The position numbers were made by a program, and so were the translations under genes. Shown one piece after another: positions 29,344 to 38,328 of a stretch of DNA of 64,000 bases. The notes beneath the pieces are model-generated. The model made no database searches. It worked only from the letters and a program-made list of their open reading frames with translations, and had not been told where the DNA came from. The DNA lies in contig NZ_JAIUGV010000004.1 of assembly GCF_020164745.1 (NCBI RefSeq), positions 411,112 to 475,111 on the forward strand, read 5' to 3'. This DNA comes from Mesorhizobium sp. ES1-4 (GTDB lineage Bacteria; Pseudomonadota; Alphaproteobacteria; Rhizobiales; Rhizobiaceae). Positions within the stretch are counted from its first letter, which is position 1. Every line of letters starts with the position of its first letter.

Positions 29344-30402
29344 TCACCCCATCAGTCCGCGTGCTGCCACCGGCAGCGTTTGCAGCACATTCTCACCGTC
29401 GATCAGGTTGACCTCGTTGAACAGGTTGGTGACGACGCAGCAATGGTCGGGCACGACGCGGACGCGCTCGCCGATGCGCAGTCTTGCGTCGCCTGAAAGC
29501 GTAACCGTGCCGTGCTCTTCGCTCAGGCCCGTCACCAGCGCTCCCGGCATGCCCATCAACTCCCCGAAATCCTTTAGCCCCAGCGTGTCACTGGACAGGG
29601 CCTTGCTGCCGCTATCGAGGATGGCGCGCGTCGCTGTCGGATGGCTGACCACGGTTGCCAGCACCGTCAGCGCGCAATCGTCGAGGCCGCCGACGCCTTT
29701 GGCGACCTGATAACGGTCGAGATAGATATAGGTGCCGGGCCGGTATTCGGTGACGACGGAGGTATCGGCGGAACGCCACATGTCGGGCGTGCCGCCGCTG
29801 GAAATGCGCTCACAGGCGAGCCCTGAAGCCGCCAACGCCTGTTTGGCATTGGCAAGCCAGGCTTCGGCCTCCACTGCCCGGCCGGCGGCCGGATAGGTCA
29901 TCAGCCCGCCAAAGGCAAGGCCGCCCGCCTTGTCGATCATTTTCGCCAGCGCAAGCGCTTCATTGGCCGTCTGCACGCCGCAGCGCCCCATGCCGGTGTC
30001 GCATTCGACCAGTACCGACAGCGGATGCCCGGCATCGGTGAAGGTGGCGGCGAGCCCTTCCAGCGTCTGCGCGCTGTCGGCCGTCACCGACAGCGTCACG
30101 CGACGATGCAATGCCAGGAGCCGTTCGAGCTTGGCGCGGCCAAGGATATTGTAGGGAAGAAAAATATCCGTCAGCCCGGCGTCGGCCATCACCTCGGCCT
30201 CGCCGATCTTCTGGCAGGTAATGCCGACGGCGCCCGCCGCCACCTGCTTCTTCGCCCAATAAGGCAGCTTGTGCGTCTTGATGTGCGGCCTGAGCTTCAG
30301 TCCGTTCTTGTCTGCATGGGCCTGCGCGCGGGCGATGTTGGCTTCGGCACGCGCGGCATCGATGACGATGGACGGCGTATCGAGATCATGGATGGTCGGC
30401 AT
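29344..30402 (-). CDS. D-threonine aldolase-like PLP enzyme (alanine racemase fold type III)
   Basis: 352 residues. The N-terminal barrel carries the PLP lysine at K42 in RPHIKTHK, and the C-terminal domain ends with a metal-site PDHCC motif (His, then Cys two residues on), as in D-threonine aldolases and eukaryote-type D-serine dehydratases. It probably cleaves or dehydrates D-3-hydroxy amino acids; which reaction cannot be told from sequence. AGGGA lies before the ATG at 30402. It is divergent from the D-lyxose isomerase gene, with no evident metabolic link. Confidence 0.87.
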   Translation of the reverse strand: MPTIHDLDTPSIVIDAARAEANIARAQAHADKNGLKLRPHIKTHKLPYWAKKQVAAGAVGITCQKIGEAEVMADAGLTDIFLPYNILGRAKLERLLALHRRVTLSVTADSAQTLEGLAATFTDAGHPLSVLVECDTGMGRCGVQTANEALALAKMIDKAGGLAFGGLMTYPAAGRAVEAEAWLANAKQALAASGLACERISSGGTPDMWRSADTSVVTEYRPGTYIYLDRYQVAKGVGGLDDCALTVLATVVSHPTATRAILDSGSKALSSDTLGLKDFGELMGMPGALVTGLSEEHGTVTLSGDARLRIGERVRVVPDHCCVVTNLFNEVNLIDGENVLQTLPVAARGLMG

Positions 30403-30587
30403 CGGCAATCCCTATGAAAATTCGCAGGGGTTATGGGCCTGAAAGCACGCGATGTCACGCGGCCAGCGGGCCGGATCGGTGGGCCATGCGCGGGCAAGCG
30501 CAGGTTCGAACAGGCAAGATGGATCGACACCGCACCGGCGTTCGGCTATGCGAATTGTCGGAAAAATCGACACCAAGGACCAGGACC

Positions 30588-31274
30588 ATGAAACGCTCCG
30601 CCATCAACGACATCATCCGCGACGCCGACGCTTTCATCCGCTCGTTCGGCTACATCATGCCACCCTTCGCCTACTGGTCCCCAGAGGAGATGAAGGCGCG
30701 CCAGGTCGATTCCTCTGCCATCTTCACCTCACGGCTCGGCTGGGACATCACCGACTACGGCCAGGGCAAGTTCGACGACCTCGGCCTGTTCCTGTTTACC
30801 GTTCGCAACGGACGCTACGAGGACATGAAGAAGGGCATGGGCATGCTCTATGCCGAGAAGATCATGATCTCGCGCAAGGACCAGATGTCACCGATGCACC
30901 GCCACAACATCAAGGCCGAGGACATCATCAACCGCGGCGGCGGCAAGCTGGTGCTGGAGCTGTTCATGCATGATCGCGACGGCGGTATCGACCCCAAGGC
31001 CGAGGTGTCGGTGCCGGTCGATGGAACCCTTCACAGGTTGCCGGCGGGCGGGTTGCTTAAGCTCGACCCGGGCCAGAGCGTCACGCTTTTGCCTGGCGTC
31101 TGGCACGCCTTCTGGGCCGAGGGCAAGGATGTGCTGATCGGCGAGGTGTCGACCGTCAATGACGATCGGACGGACAACGTCTTCCGCGAGCCGATCGGCC
31201 GTTTCGCCGATATCGAGGAAGACACGCCGCCGCTGCACCTGCTGGTGGCCGATTACGACAAATGGCTGGGTTGA
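30588..31274 (+). CDS. D-lyxose/D-mannose ketol-isomerase
   Basis: A 228-residue cupin sugar isomerase of the D-lyxose isomerase family, interconverting D-lyxose and D-xylulose (often also D-mannose and D-fructose). The metal ligands are seen as H104, H106 and E111 in MHRHNIKAEDI and H173 in GVWHAFW, matching the four ligands known for the E. coli O157 enzyme with a one- to two-residue shift. AAGGA at 30575-30579 supports the ATG at 30588. No kinase or transporter for the sugar lies nearby. Confidence 0.9.
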   Translation: MKRSAINDIIRDADAFIRSFGYIMPPFAYWSPEEMKARQVDSSAIFTSRLGWDITDYGQGKFDDLGLFLFTVRNGRYEDMKKGMGMLYAEKIMISRKDQMSPMHRHNIKAEDIINRGGGKLVLELFMHDRDGGIDPKAEVSVPVDGTLHRLPAGGLLKLDPGQSVTLLPGVWHAFWAEGKDVLIGEVSTVNDDRTDNVFREPIGRFADIEEDTPPLHLLVADYDKWLG

Positions 31275-31357
31275 GGCGGGGCCTCTCGCTGTTCGGCACG
31301 GAGGTTTCGGGGCCAGATATTGAACGGAAGTCGGCACGGCGGAGGACGGCTTCATCC

Positions 31358-33043
31358 TCAATGACAGCAGCCTGGCGCGGATTGCACGTTCGTGCGGCAC
31401 AGGCAGGATGAGCTGATCGGTACATCCGCCTTCGCCATCGCCGTGGCCAGCCTTGCCTGCGCCGCCGGCAGTTCTTCGCTCTCGCCGCGCCGCGTCAAAC
31501 ATTCCACCAGCCCGTGCAGCGCCCAGACATTGTCGGGGTGCTGAGCGCAGCGCTGCACCTTGCCGCTCAGGCCCAGATCGTCACGATAGACCTGCTCGGC
31601 CTCCTCGGCATGGCCCTGATCGAGAAGCAGCGCCGCCAGTGCATGGCGCGGCGGGTGCATCCACGCCCACGGCTCGGTGTAGGACAGATTGTCATCCAGT
31701 TGGACCGCCTGACGCAAATGGCCATAGGCCTCCTGGTGCCGGCCCTGATGGTAGGCAAGCTCGCCGTCGAGCAAGGCAGCACCGACAGCCAGCGAGGCGC
31801 GGGTCGGGTTGCTGAGGAAACGCCGCTCGGGCGCAATGCCTTCGAGGTGCTGGTGGAACAGTTCGCGCTCGCGCTCGGCCTGGCCGAAATTGCCGAGTGT
31901 CGCGTGCGCGACGCCCCTGGCGTAATGCTGCATGGCCGCCGTCAGCACATAGAGGCCAGGCTCCCCGACCATTGGCTCATCGATGATCTCCTGCCAGCGC
32001 CCGAAGCGCACCAGCACATGCGATTTCATCGCATGATAGCCCTCCACCGTCTGGGTGAGTTTTGGCCGATCCGGCAGGCTGACCACCTCGCGCGTCACCA
32101 GGCCGCGCACCTTGTCGGCGGCCCAAAGCGCCGGCTGGTACTGGCCAAGGAACATGCAGGTGAACATCATCAGGTGCAGATCGTGGCAGCAGCCGAGCAG
32201 ATAGTAGGCCGGCTCATCCGCATAGGCGAGATAGAGGTCGTTGGCCCGAACCGCCTTCTCGCTGGCGAGCTTCGCTTTTTCGTATTCGCCGCACAGCACA
32301 TAGATATGCCCCGGCATGTGGTTCATGTGCCCGGCATCCGGGCACATCTGGCCTAGCAGATCGGCCGAGCGCATGCCGCGCTCCGGCATGGTGGACATTT
32401 CCAGGAGATGGATGTGCAGGTGGACGATCGCCGGATGCTGCGCGATGCCGGCTTCGTCCGCGAGCCGGATTGACCGTTCGCAAACCTCCAGCGCTTCGAC
32501 GACATCGGAATTCGGCGCCGGAGCGCCTGTTTTGAGGTTCCAAAGCCGCCGTACCGTACGCATCATCAGCGCCTCGACGAAGAGCGCCATCACGTCATGA
32601 TCAAAGGGAAAGTTTCCGTGGACCCGCCGCATCGCGGCGGCATAGGCATCATCCCACCGTTCGAATTCCTGGAGGCTCACGCGCCGCGGTTTCTGGAAAC
32701 GGCAGGCCAACGCTTCGATCAACTGCTTTTCCACGTCGCTGGCTGACGCCGCATTGGCGCGCGCCAGCTGAATGTGCCCGAAGCAGCGCCTGGTGGCGCT
32801 GTTTGCCTCGGCCTCGCCATGCTCCTTCCAGGTCAGATTGTAGAAAGGCCCGGCTGCGTAGGCGATGCCCCAATGCACCATGGCGCAGCCGGGATCCGTC
32901 TCGAGCGCCTTCTCGAAGCACTTGATGCCTTCCTCGTGATTGAAGCCGTAGCACCAGTTCAGGCCGATATCGAACCAGCGCTGGGTTTCGGCGGAGCGGG
33001 TGGAGATGGGACGGCGGTAGGCGCCGAGATTGAAGCGGTCCAT
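31358..33043 (-). CDS. Tetratricopeptide-repeat protein
   Basis: 561 residues of helical repeat protein with no signal peptide or membrane segment. TPR-like units are recognisable, for example LNWCYGFNHEEGIKCFEKALETDPGCAMVHWGIAYAAG near residues 28-70 and several more in the C-terminal half. The middle is rich in conserved His and Cys (HLHIHLLEMSTMPERG, MCPDAGHMNHMPGHIYV), which hints at metal or heme binding rather than a plain scaffold. The last residues are cysteine-rich (SSSCLCRTN...CCH). Function unknown. It converges on the D-lyxose isomerase gene. Confidence 0.85.
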   Translation of the reverse strand: MDRFNLGAYRRPISTRSAETQRWFDIGLNWCYGFNHEEGIKCFEKALETDPGCAMVHWGIAYAAGPFYNLTWKEHGEAEANSATRRCFGHIQLARANAASASDVEKQLIEALACRFQKPRRVSLQEFERWDDAYAAAMRRVHGNFPFDHDVMALFVEALMMRTVRRLWNLKTGAPAPNSDVVEALEVCERSIRLADEAGIAQHPAIVHLHIHLLEMSTMPERGMRSADLLGQMCPDAGHMNHMPGHIYVLCGEYEKAKLASEKAVRANDLYLAYADEPAYYLLGCCHDLHLMMFTCMFLGQYQPALWAADKVRGLVTREVVSLPDRPKLTQTVEGYHAMKSHVLVRFGRWQEIIDEPMVGEPGLYVLTAAMQHYARGVAHATLGNFGQAERERELFHQHLEGIAPERRFLSNPTRASLAVGAALLDGELAYHQGRHQEAYGHLRQAVQLDDNLSYTEPWAWMHPPRHALAALLLDQGHAEEAEQVYRDDLGLSGKVQRCAQHPDNVWALHGLVECLTRRGESEELPAAQARLATAMAKADVPISSSCLCRTNVQSAPGCCH

Positions 33044-33175
33044 GGGGTCTCGTTCAAAGTCCGGTTGGCCGCGAGCCAGGTGCTGGCCAGATTCGCCGAC
33101 AATGTGCCGAAATCTGTAGGCATGGCAAACGCCATGAGTTTTTTTGTGCGGTATGCGGGGCGGCTGCGGCCGCTT

Positions 33176-33802
33176 CTAGTCCTTCTGCGGCGGCGCGTCG
33201 TCTTGCCAGCCGGCTAGCTCCGGCAGGTCTTCAAGCCAACTTTTCTCGGTCATCGAGGAATCGCCGGCCTGCGGTGCGGCCTCCATGGCGTTTTGAATCA
33301 GCCAGTCCATCCACTTCCGATAGGCAACCGGGTCCATCTGGGGCGGCAGCACCTTGGCCTTGAGCAGCATCCTCTTGCGGAAGCTGGTTTGCCTGCGCAG
33401 CTTAGTCGTCGTGAACTTGATTGCCTTGCCTTGGGATTCGACCGTCCAGCGGTCGTTACCATGACTGACAAGCCCGTCGACGGCGAAGCCGGCGTCGACC
33501 GGCCTATCCCGCCAAGGAAGCTCGACGGCGTTCTTCCTCAGATCGATGGCCCACCGCCTGTAATTGGCCCCGGTACGCTGGGCCGGCAGCACACCGGCCT
33601 GTTCGAGCACCTTCCTACGGAAGGTAGGCTGCTTCTTGAGCTGGCCTGTCGTCAGCTCGATTCGATGTCCACGAAATTCGACGTGCCATCGAACCCTGCC
33701 GTTGCCGACATACTTCACCAACCTGTCGATGAAGAACTCGCCATCGGCGAGCATCACGCCCTGCTTGATGCTTTCGACGATGAATTCGGTGTCAGTGACC
33801 AT
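33176..33802 (-). CDS. Unrecognised protein built from two copies of an ~75-residue domain
   Basis: 208 residues, no signal or membrane segment, basic. Two consecutive blocks (about residues 20-95 and 96-173) align throughout: each has a short beta-rich start (RWHVEFRGHRIELTT; RWTVESQGKAIKFTT), then L-x2-Q-x2-FR, then VLP, then YR-x-W and NA-x-E. The acidic tail resembles neither. The pattern recalls small domains in plasmid or phage replication proteins, but I cannot name the family. The nearest neighbour, 206 bases upstream on the same strand, is a DNA ligase gene, so a nucleic-acid role is possible. ATG 33802 gives MVTDTEFIVESIKQG; no good ribosome binding site is seen. Confidence 0.75.
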   Translation of the reverse strand: MVTDTEFIVESIKQGVMLADGEFFIDRLVKYVGNGRVRWHVEFRGHRIELTTGQLKKQPTFRRKVLEQAGVLPAQRTGANYRRWAIDLRKNAVELPWRDRPVDAGFAVDGLVSHGNDRWTVESQGKAIKFTTTKLRRQTSFRKRMLLKAKVLPPQMDPVAYRKWMDWLIQNAMEAAPQAGDSSMTEKSWLEDLPELAGWQDDAPPQKD

Positions 33803-34008
33803 CGGGAGACCTAGTACACACCGGTCGTGCACAAGAGTTCCAGCTGGCGGTGAAGGGCTCCGAGCTGGCTGCCACTGCCTGCAACACTTCGACGGCATCG
33901 GCCACGCGCCTGCGATGTTCGATATGGGGTCTTCCCGTCTTGCCGGTCTGTCCCCTATGCGCCTCCTCGGCAATTTGCGGCTCGAGAAACAGGCCCATCT
34001 CGCCTCCA

Positions 34009-35079
34009 TCAATCGATCTGTTCGAACGTGCACTGTTGCGGAGCCTTGTCTGGTCGCCATCGCAACAGCTTGGTTCCATGCCGGAACCGATTGCCGGTGA
34101 CGTGGTCGAAGCGGACTTCGACCACCAGTTCCGGCCGCAACGCTTCCCATTCGCCGCTACGCTCCGTGCTCCAACGGCTCGGGCCGCCCGGCGCCTTTCC
34201 GGTAAAACCGGGACCTCCGCGCAGCTTTTCCAGTTTTTTGGTCAGCGCAGCCCGGTCGTCCTTGGCTATGGTCGACGTGAAGCCGACATGGTCGAGCTCG
34301 CCGCGATCATTATAGAGGCCTAGCAGCAGTGAGCCGGCTTCTCGGCTGTCGGCCAGATAACGGAATCCACCTACGACGCAGTCAGCCGTGCGTAGCCGTT
34401 TCACCTTGACCATGGCACGTTCGCCCGGCCGATAGAAATCAGCACGTGGTTTTGCCACGACGCCGTCGGTCGAGCCGTGCCCGGCCCCTTGCAGCCAACG
34501 CCTGGCGACGGCTGGATCGCTGGTGCTGGGCGACAGATGCAATGCTGGCCGCGCCGCCTTGGCGACGAAGTCTTCGAGGATGGCTCGCCGCTCGGTCAGG
34601 GGCTTGTCGAGCAACACCTTGCCGCCCGACGCGACCAGTATGTCGAACAGGATGAGACGGGCAGGGGTTTCCACGCTCAGCCTGCGGATTCTGCTCTCCG
34701 CCGGATGCAGTCGCATCTGCAATGCGTCGAAGGAAGAACGTCCATCGATTTCGATCGTGATTTCGCCGTCGACGACGAAATCCCGGGCTTCGATCTCGCT
34801 GAGCATCGCTACGAGCTCCGGAAAATATCGCCCCAGCGGCTTTCCCGATTTTGCGCGCAGCTCGACGCTTTCCGCGTTCTTGAAAGCCAGGCAGCGAAAC
34901 CCATCCCATTTAGGTTCGTATTGCCAGCGGCCTTCGTCGCTCGGAAGCATGTCTGCAGCCTTGGCTTCCATGGGAGGAGTATCCAACGGCAGTGGATAAG
35001 TGTCTCTGGCCACGCCTACCATCGCTCTTCCGTGTTGTGATGCGGATCGTCGCCTCGCTGGCGGCAGCTCTGCGGCCAT
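34009..35079 (-). CDS. ATP-dependent DNA ligase (LigD/LigC-type ligase domain)
   Basis: Stand-alone ligase of 356 residues, without the polymerase and nuclease domains of full LigD. The nucleotidyl lysine is K57 in YEPKWDGFR; further ligase motifs are FVVDGEI, STDGVVAK and AMVKVKR, followed by the OB-fold C-terminal domain ending KLLRWRPDKAPQQC. Such enzymes seal breaks in non-homologous end joining or base repair; no Ku gene is in this window. The ATG at 35079 comes three bases after the YihY/BrkB stop, so the two are cotranscribed. An ATG at 35022, also with a plausible ribosome binding site, is an alternative start. Confidence 0.93.
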   Translation of the reverse strand: MAAELPPARRRSASQHGRAMVGVARDTYPLPLDTPPMEAKAADMLPSDEGRWQYEPKWDGFRCLAFKNAESVELRAKSGKPLGRYFPELVAMLSEIEARDFVVDGEITIEIDGRSSFDALQMRLHPAESRIRRLSVETPARLILFDILVASGGKVLLDKPLTERRAILEDFVAKAARPALHLSPSTSDPAVARRWLQGAGHGSTDGVVAKPRADFYRPGERAMVKVKRLRTADCVVGGFRYLADSREAGSLLLGLYNDRGELDHVGFTSTIAKDDRAALTKKLEKLRGGPGFTGKAPGGPSRWSTERSGEWEALRPELVVEVRFDHVTGNRFRHGTKLLRWRPDKAPQQCTFEQID

Positions 35080-35082
35080 GGT

Positions 35083-35946
35083 TCAACCTGGTGAAGCCTC
35101 ACCCAACGGGCGCTGGCTGCCCTGTTCCAGAGAGTAGGCGTGAGTGAATTCGGCACCGAGAAGAAAAATCAGTGAAGAATAGTAGATCCAGAGCAGCACG
35201 ATGATCAACGCACTGGCGGCTCCAAATGAAGATGCCATGGCGCTGCTACCCAGGTACACTCCGATCAGGCTCTTCCCGACTGTGAAAAGCGCGGCCGTCA
35301 CAAACGCCCCGAACCACACGTCGCGCCACTCCAGATGTCGGTCCGGCAGTACCTTGTAGATGGCGGCGAAGAGCACTGCTATCAGCAGATAGGAAATCAA
35401 GGCATTCAAGGCTTCTATCAAGATTGATCCAAACGGCAAAAGTCGATTGATCGTGTCACTTAGCGCTGTAACGGCGGCGCTAACCGCAAGCGAAACGATC
35501 AGCAGGAAGCCCAGGGCGATCACCAGCCCCAAGCTGGTCGTTCGGGCACGGATCAGGCGCGAGACCGAGTCTCCTTGAGGCTTGGCTTTCCAGATCTCAT
35601 TCAAGGCCGTCTGCATCTCGCCGAATACGCCTGATGCAGTCAGCAACAACGTTACCAAACCTACAACCGTAGCGATGGCACCAGACGACCGGTTCGATGC
35701 GCTTTGCAGCGCGCTTTGTATCACATCCGCGCTTTGACGGCCCATCAGCCCAGACAACTCCCCGGCGACTGCGTCGCGCGCCGCGTCCTGTCCAAACACC
35801 AGACCTGCTACGGCCACGACCAACAACAGAATGGGTCCGAGAGAGGTCACCGCAAAGAACGCCATCGCGGCGCCATGACTGAGAGCGCTGTCGGCTATGA
35901 AGCCTGCCACGCTCGTCGTTACAATTCGCCAGGCCCTGTCCAGCAT
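35083..35946 (-). CDS. YihY/BrkB-family inner-membrane protein
   Basis: 287 residues with about six membrane helices. The family signature is in ALSHGAAMAFFAVTSLGPILL near the start and LLWIYYSSLIFLLGAEFTHAYS near the end. The family was once called ribonuclease BN or virulence factor BrkB; its transport role is unresolved. GGGAAAAGAG lies right before the ATG at 35946. The frame continues upstream to 36192 but that stretch has no family similarity and contains the candidate promoter at 36022-36046. It is cotranscribed with the DNA ligase. Confidence 0.9.
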   Translation of the reverse strand: MLDRAWRIVTTSVAGFIADSALSHGAAMAFFAVTSLGPILLLVVAVAGLVFGQDAARDAVAGELSGLMGRQSADVIQSALQSASNRSSGAIATVVGLVTLLLTASGVFGEMQTALNEIWKAKPQGDSVSRLIRARTTSLGLVIALGFLLIVSLAVSAAVTALSDTINRLLPFGSILIEALNALISYLLIAVLFAAIYKVLPDRHLEWRDVWFGAFVTAALFTVGKSLIGVYLGSSAMASSFGAASALIIVLLWIYYSSLIFLLGAEFTHAYSLEQGSQRPLGEASPG

Positions 35947-36021
35947 CTCTTTTCCCGCTCCGATCACCGGCGGATTTTGTTCCGCGGCCGCCCAAAGGGC
36001 AGATGCGCAACCGTTATCGTC

Positions 36022-36046
36022 AACAAGAAGATCGGTCGATTGTTCC
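36022..36046 (-). promoter_or_regulatory. Candidate EcfG/RpoE2-type promoter for the yihY-ligase unit
   Basis: Read on the minus strand: GGAAC, 16 bases, TGTT. This fits the alphaproteobacterial general-stress consensus GGAAC-N16/17-CGTT with one mismatch and lies 76 bases before the gene's start. Confidence 0.5.
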
Positions 36047-36257
36047 TGCCCTGCTGGCGTCAGTGCGGGTTCACCGGTGTTCGAGCACCCATGCAGGTCA
36101 ATCACGCCGGCGCGCACGAAATCTGGCCCAGCGGAATTACTGATGTAGCGGTAACCGAAAATCGGGGCTGCACGCGGGATGACGAGCCTCATGACGCGTG
36201 TGGGTGTCCGCGGGCTGTCGCATATACCACCAGGCTGCGAAACCGTGCTTCAGCAGA

Positions 36258-36282
36258 GGAACAAAACTCTGTCGCTTCAGTT
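36258..36282 (+). promoter_or_regulatory. Candidate EcfG/RpoE2-type promoter for manganese catalase
   Basis: GGAAC (36258-36262), 16 bases, AGTT (36279-36282), one mismatch from the consensus. It would give a leader of about 90 bases before the ATG at 36381. Confidence 0.45.
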
Positions 36283-36380
36283 CGGCGGGAGATGCTGCAC
36301 CGGAGGTGTCGCATGTGAGCCCGACTTTAGCGCCCTGTCGGACGGACCGTCGGACCAGCCATCCCCCAACGGAGACAATC

Positions 36381-37361
36381 ATGTTTCATCACGTCAAGGA
36401 ACTTCAGTTTAACGCGCGCGTATCTGAACCCGACCCCAAATTCGCTGCCCTGCTGCTCGAACAATTCGGTGGCGCGAACGGCGAGTTGGCCGCTGCGATG
36501 CGCTATTTTACCCAGGCCTTCTCAACCCGCAAACCGTACCCGGACAAGTACGACATGCTGATGGACATTGCGACGGAGGAGTTCAGCCATCTCGAGATCG
36601 TGGGTGCGACCATCACGATGCTTTTGGACGGGGTCAATGGCGAACTGAAGAACGCGGCCGAGGCGAGCCCTCTGAACAAGCTGACCAAAGGCAAGGCAGG
36701 TAAGGAGGACGTGCTCCATGAGGCGTTGACCAACCCGCAATTTCTGGTTCAATCGGCCGGCGGACCGACCTTGACCAACAGCCAAGGTGTGCCGTTCTCC
36801 GGCAGCTACATCGACGCGAACGGCGACCTGACCGTGGACCTGCGCTCGGACATGGCGGCCGAGGCGCGAGCGAAGATTACCTACGAATACCTGATGAAGT
36901 TCACGGACGATCCGCTTGTCCACGACAGCCTTCGATTCCTGATGACTCGGGAGATTGCGCACTTCCAGATGTTCGGCGCGGCATTGGAGACCATTCAGCC
37001 AAACTTCCCGATGGGGATACTGCAGGGAGACCCGCGGCATACCCACACCTATTTCAACCTCTCCAACGGAGCCGAGGTCCGGGGTCCCTGGAACGAGGGG
37101 CAGGGCCCATGGGGCGAGGGCGAGAGCTGGGACTATATCAAGGAGCCTCACAAGCACGTCATCGACACCCAGGGAGAGATCAACCACGAACCGAAGGGCG
37201 TGAACGTCACTCAAAAAGAGGTCGAGGCCAAGAACAAGGAGCTCTCTCGCAAACGCAGTGAGGAGGTCAAGGCAAAGACGGACTCTGCCCCCGCCCAGTG
37301 GTCCTCCTACCCTCAGGAATCGCTCGACAGCCCGATGAAAGCTCAAACCACAAGGACGTGA
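36381..37361 (+). CDS. Manganese catalase
   Basis: Dimanganese catalase of 326 residues that splits hydrogen peroxide without heme. The di-metal ligands are visible: E35 (GANGELAAAMRY), E67 and H70 (TEEFSHLE), a glutamate in AEARAKITYEYL and a histidine in TREIAHFQMF. The C-terminal tail is hydrophilic and lysine-rich. GGAG at 36371-36374 supports the ATG at 36381. The frame is open farther upstream without similarity. It is followed four bases later by a DsbA-fold gene and is likely expressed under general stress. Confidence 0.96.
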   Translation: MFHHVKELQFNARVSEPDPKFAALLLEQFGGANGELAAAMRYFTQAFSTRKPYPDKYDMLMDIATEEFSHLEIVGATITMLLDGVNGELKNAAEASPLNKLTKGKAGKEDVLHEALTNPQFLVQSAGGPTLTNSQGVPFSGSYIDANGDLTVDLRSDMAAEARAKITYEYLMKFTDDPLVHDSLRFLMTREIAHFQMFGAALETIQPNFPMGILQGDPRHTHTYFNLSNGAEVRGPWNEGQGPWGEGESWDYIKEPHKHVIDTQGEINHEPKGVNVTQKEVEAKNKELSRKRSEEVKAKTDSAPAQWSSYPQESLDSPMKAQTTRT

Positions 37362-37365
37362 CGAT

Positions 37366-38268
37366 ATGGGTGAGAGCGGGAACGGAGTCTCCCCCGAACC
37401 TCAGCCGAAGGATGCGCCAGTTCTTGAGATCTCTTATTTTACGGACCCGCTATGCTGTTGGAGCTGGGGCTTCGAGCCTCAACTGAGACGCTTGCGCTAC
37501 GGCTTCGCCGGCCGGATCGCTTTGCGGTTGCGTCTGGGCGGCATGATCGGCGACTGGGACAGGTTCAGCGATCCACTCAACGACATTCACCGCCCCACGC
37601 AAATGGGTCCGATCTGGATCCAGGCGGGTCGTATCACTGGAATGCCTCTCGACCCGACGATATGGGCTCGCGATCCGCCAGCCTCTTCGTGGCCTTCGTG
37701 TCTCGCGGTCAAGGCGGCTGGCCTCCAGTCGGCCGCCGCCGCCGACGTCTACCTGCGGCGCGTTCGTGAAGCTGTGATGGTCGAAGGGCGCAACGTCGCG
37801 AAAGAGGGCGTGTTGGTCAACATTGCACATGAGCTTGCGAAAGCACGCCCTGACCTGCTCGATCCCGGTCGCTTCGAGGTGGACTTCACCGGAGTCGAGG
37901 CGCGAACCGCGGTCGAGAGTGATGTGCGCGAAGCCAGATTCCGAGGAGTCGGCAGATTTCCCTGCCTCGGCCTTAGTCGTCCGGGAGCCGATCGCGCCTG
38001 GATGGTCGGCTGGCGCCCTTGGCGTGAGTTGCTCGCCGGACTGGTCGCCTATATGCCCGACCTCGGCGCAGCGCGGGAGCCGCCCAGTGCCGAGGCCTAC
38101 GCACATTATTGGGGTGGGGTCACGTCGCGGGAAATCCAGGCCGTCACAGGCGATCCCGACGGCGCGATGCCCGACGAAACCGGGTTTTGCGAGCGGCCCG
38201 CTCAGCGCTTCCGCCGCTCACCAAATCTTGAAGCCGCGGTTGGAACAGACCGTCCGGCTTCCGGTTAG
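37366..38268 (+). CDS. DsbA-family protein with a CxxS-type active site
   Basis: 300 residues, predicted cytoplasmic because no signal peptide is seen. The thioredoxin-fold N terminus ISYFTDPLCCWSWGFEPQLRRLR places the active site at C-C-W-S, so the second redox cysteine of CxxC is replaced by serine. This resembles FrnE or SpxH/YjbH-like DsbA relatives rather than a periplasmic disulfide oxidase. Its cis-proline loop is probably RFPCLGL. Spaced four bases after manganese catalase, it probably helps in oxidative stress as a thiol-handling or adaptor protein. AAGGA lies nine bases before the ATG. Confidence 0.85.
   Translation: MGESGNGVSPEPQPKDAPVLEISYFTDPLCCWSWGFEPQLRRLRYGFAGRIALRLRLGGMIGDWDRFSDPLNDIHRPTQMGPIWIQAGRITGMPLDPTIWARDPPASSWPSCLAVKAAGLQSAAAADVYLRRVREAVMVEGRNVAKEGVLVNIAHELAKARPDLLDPGRFEVDFTGVEARTAVESDVREARFRGVGRFPCLGLSRPGADRAWMVGWRPWRELLAGLVAYMPDLGAAREPPSAEAYAHYWGGVTSREIQAVTGDPDGAMPDETGFCERPAQRFRRSPNLEAAVGTDRPASG
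38242..38266 (+). promoter_or_regulatory. Candidate EcfG/RpoE2-type promoter for the cyo unit
   Basis: GGAAC (38242-38246), 16 bases, GGTT (38263-38266), one mismatch from the consensus. It lies inside the last codons of the DsbA-family gene, 63 bases before the small membrane protein that leads the cyo genes. Confidence 0.35.
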
Positions 38269-38328
38269 CAACATACCCCATGCGTAAGCGCCCGCTGGCG
38301 GTCACTCCAAAACGTCGCAGGAATGGTC

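Larger units (their letters stand above)
35947..36380. other. Divergent region between yihY/brkB and manganese catalase
   Basis: 434 bases without a supported gene. It contains two oppositely directed EcfG-like promoters (36022-36046 leftward, 36258-36282 rightward) and a tandem GTCGGAC repeat around 36337-36355 of unknown meaning. Frames extending from the flanking genes into it carry no recognisable protein. Confidence 0.5.

Noticed and set aside
33817..33841. EcfG-like promoter (GGAAC-N16-TGTG, minus strand) before the duplicated-domain gene
   Set aside because: The -10 part misses the GTT that all six accepted sites share; left out as too weak.
35947..36192. N-terminal extension of the YihY/BrkB gene to 36192
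   Set aside because: No similarity to the family; the ATG at 35946 has a good ribosome binding site and the extension contains the candidate promoter.
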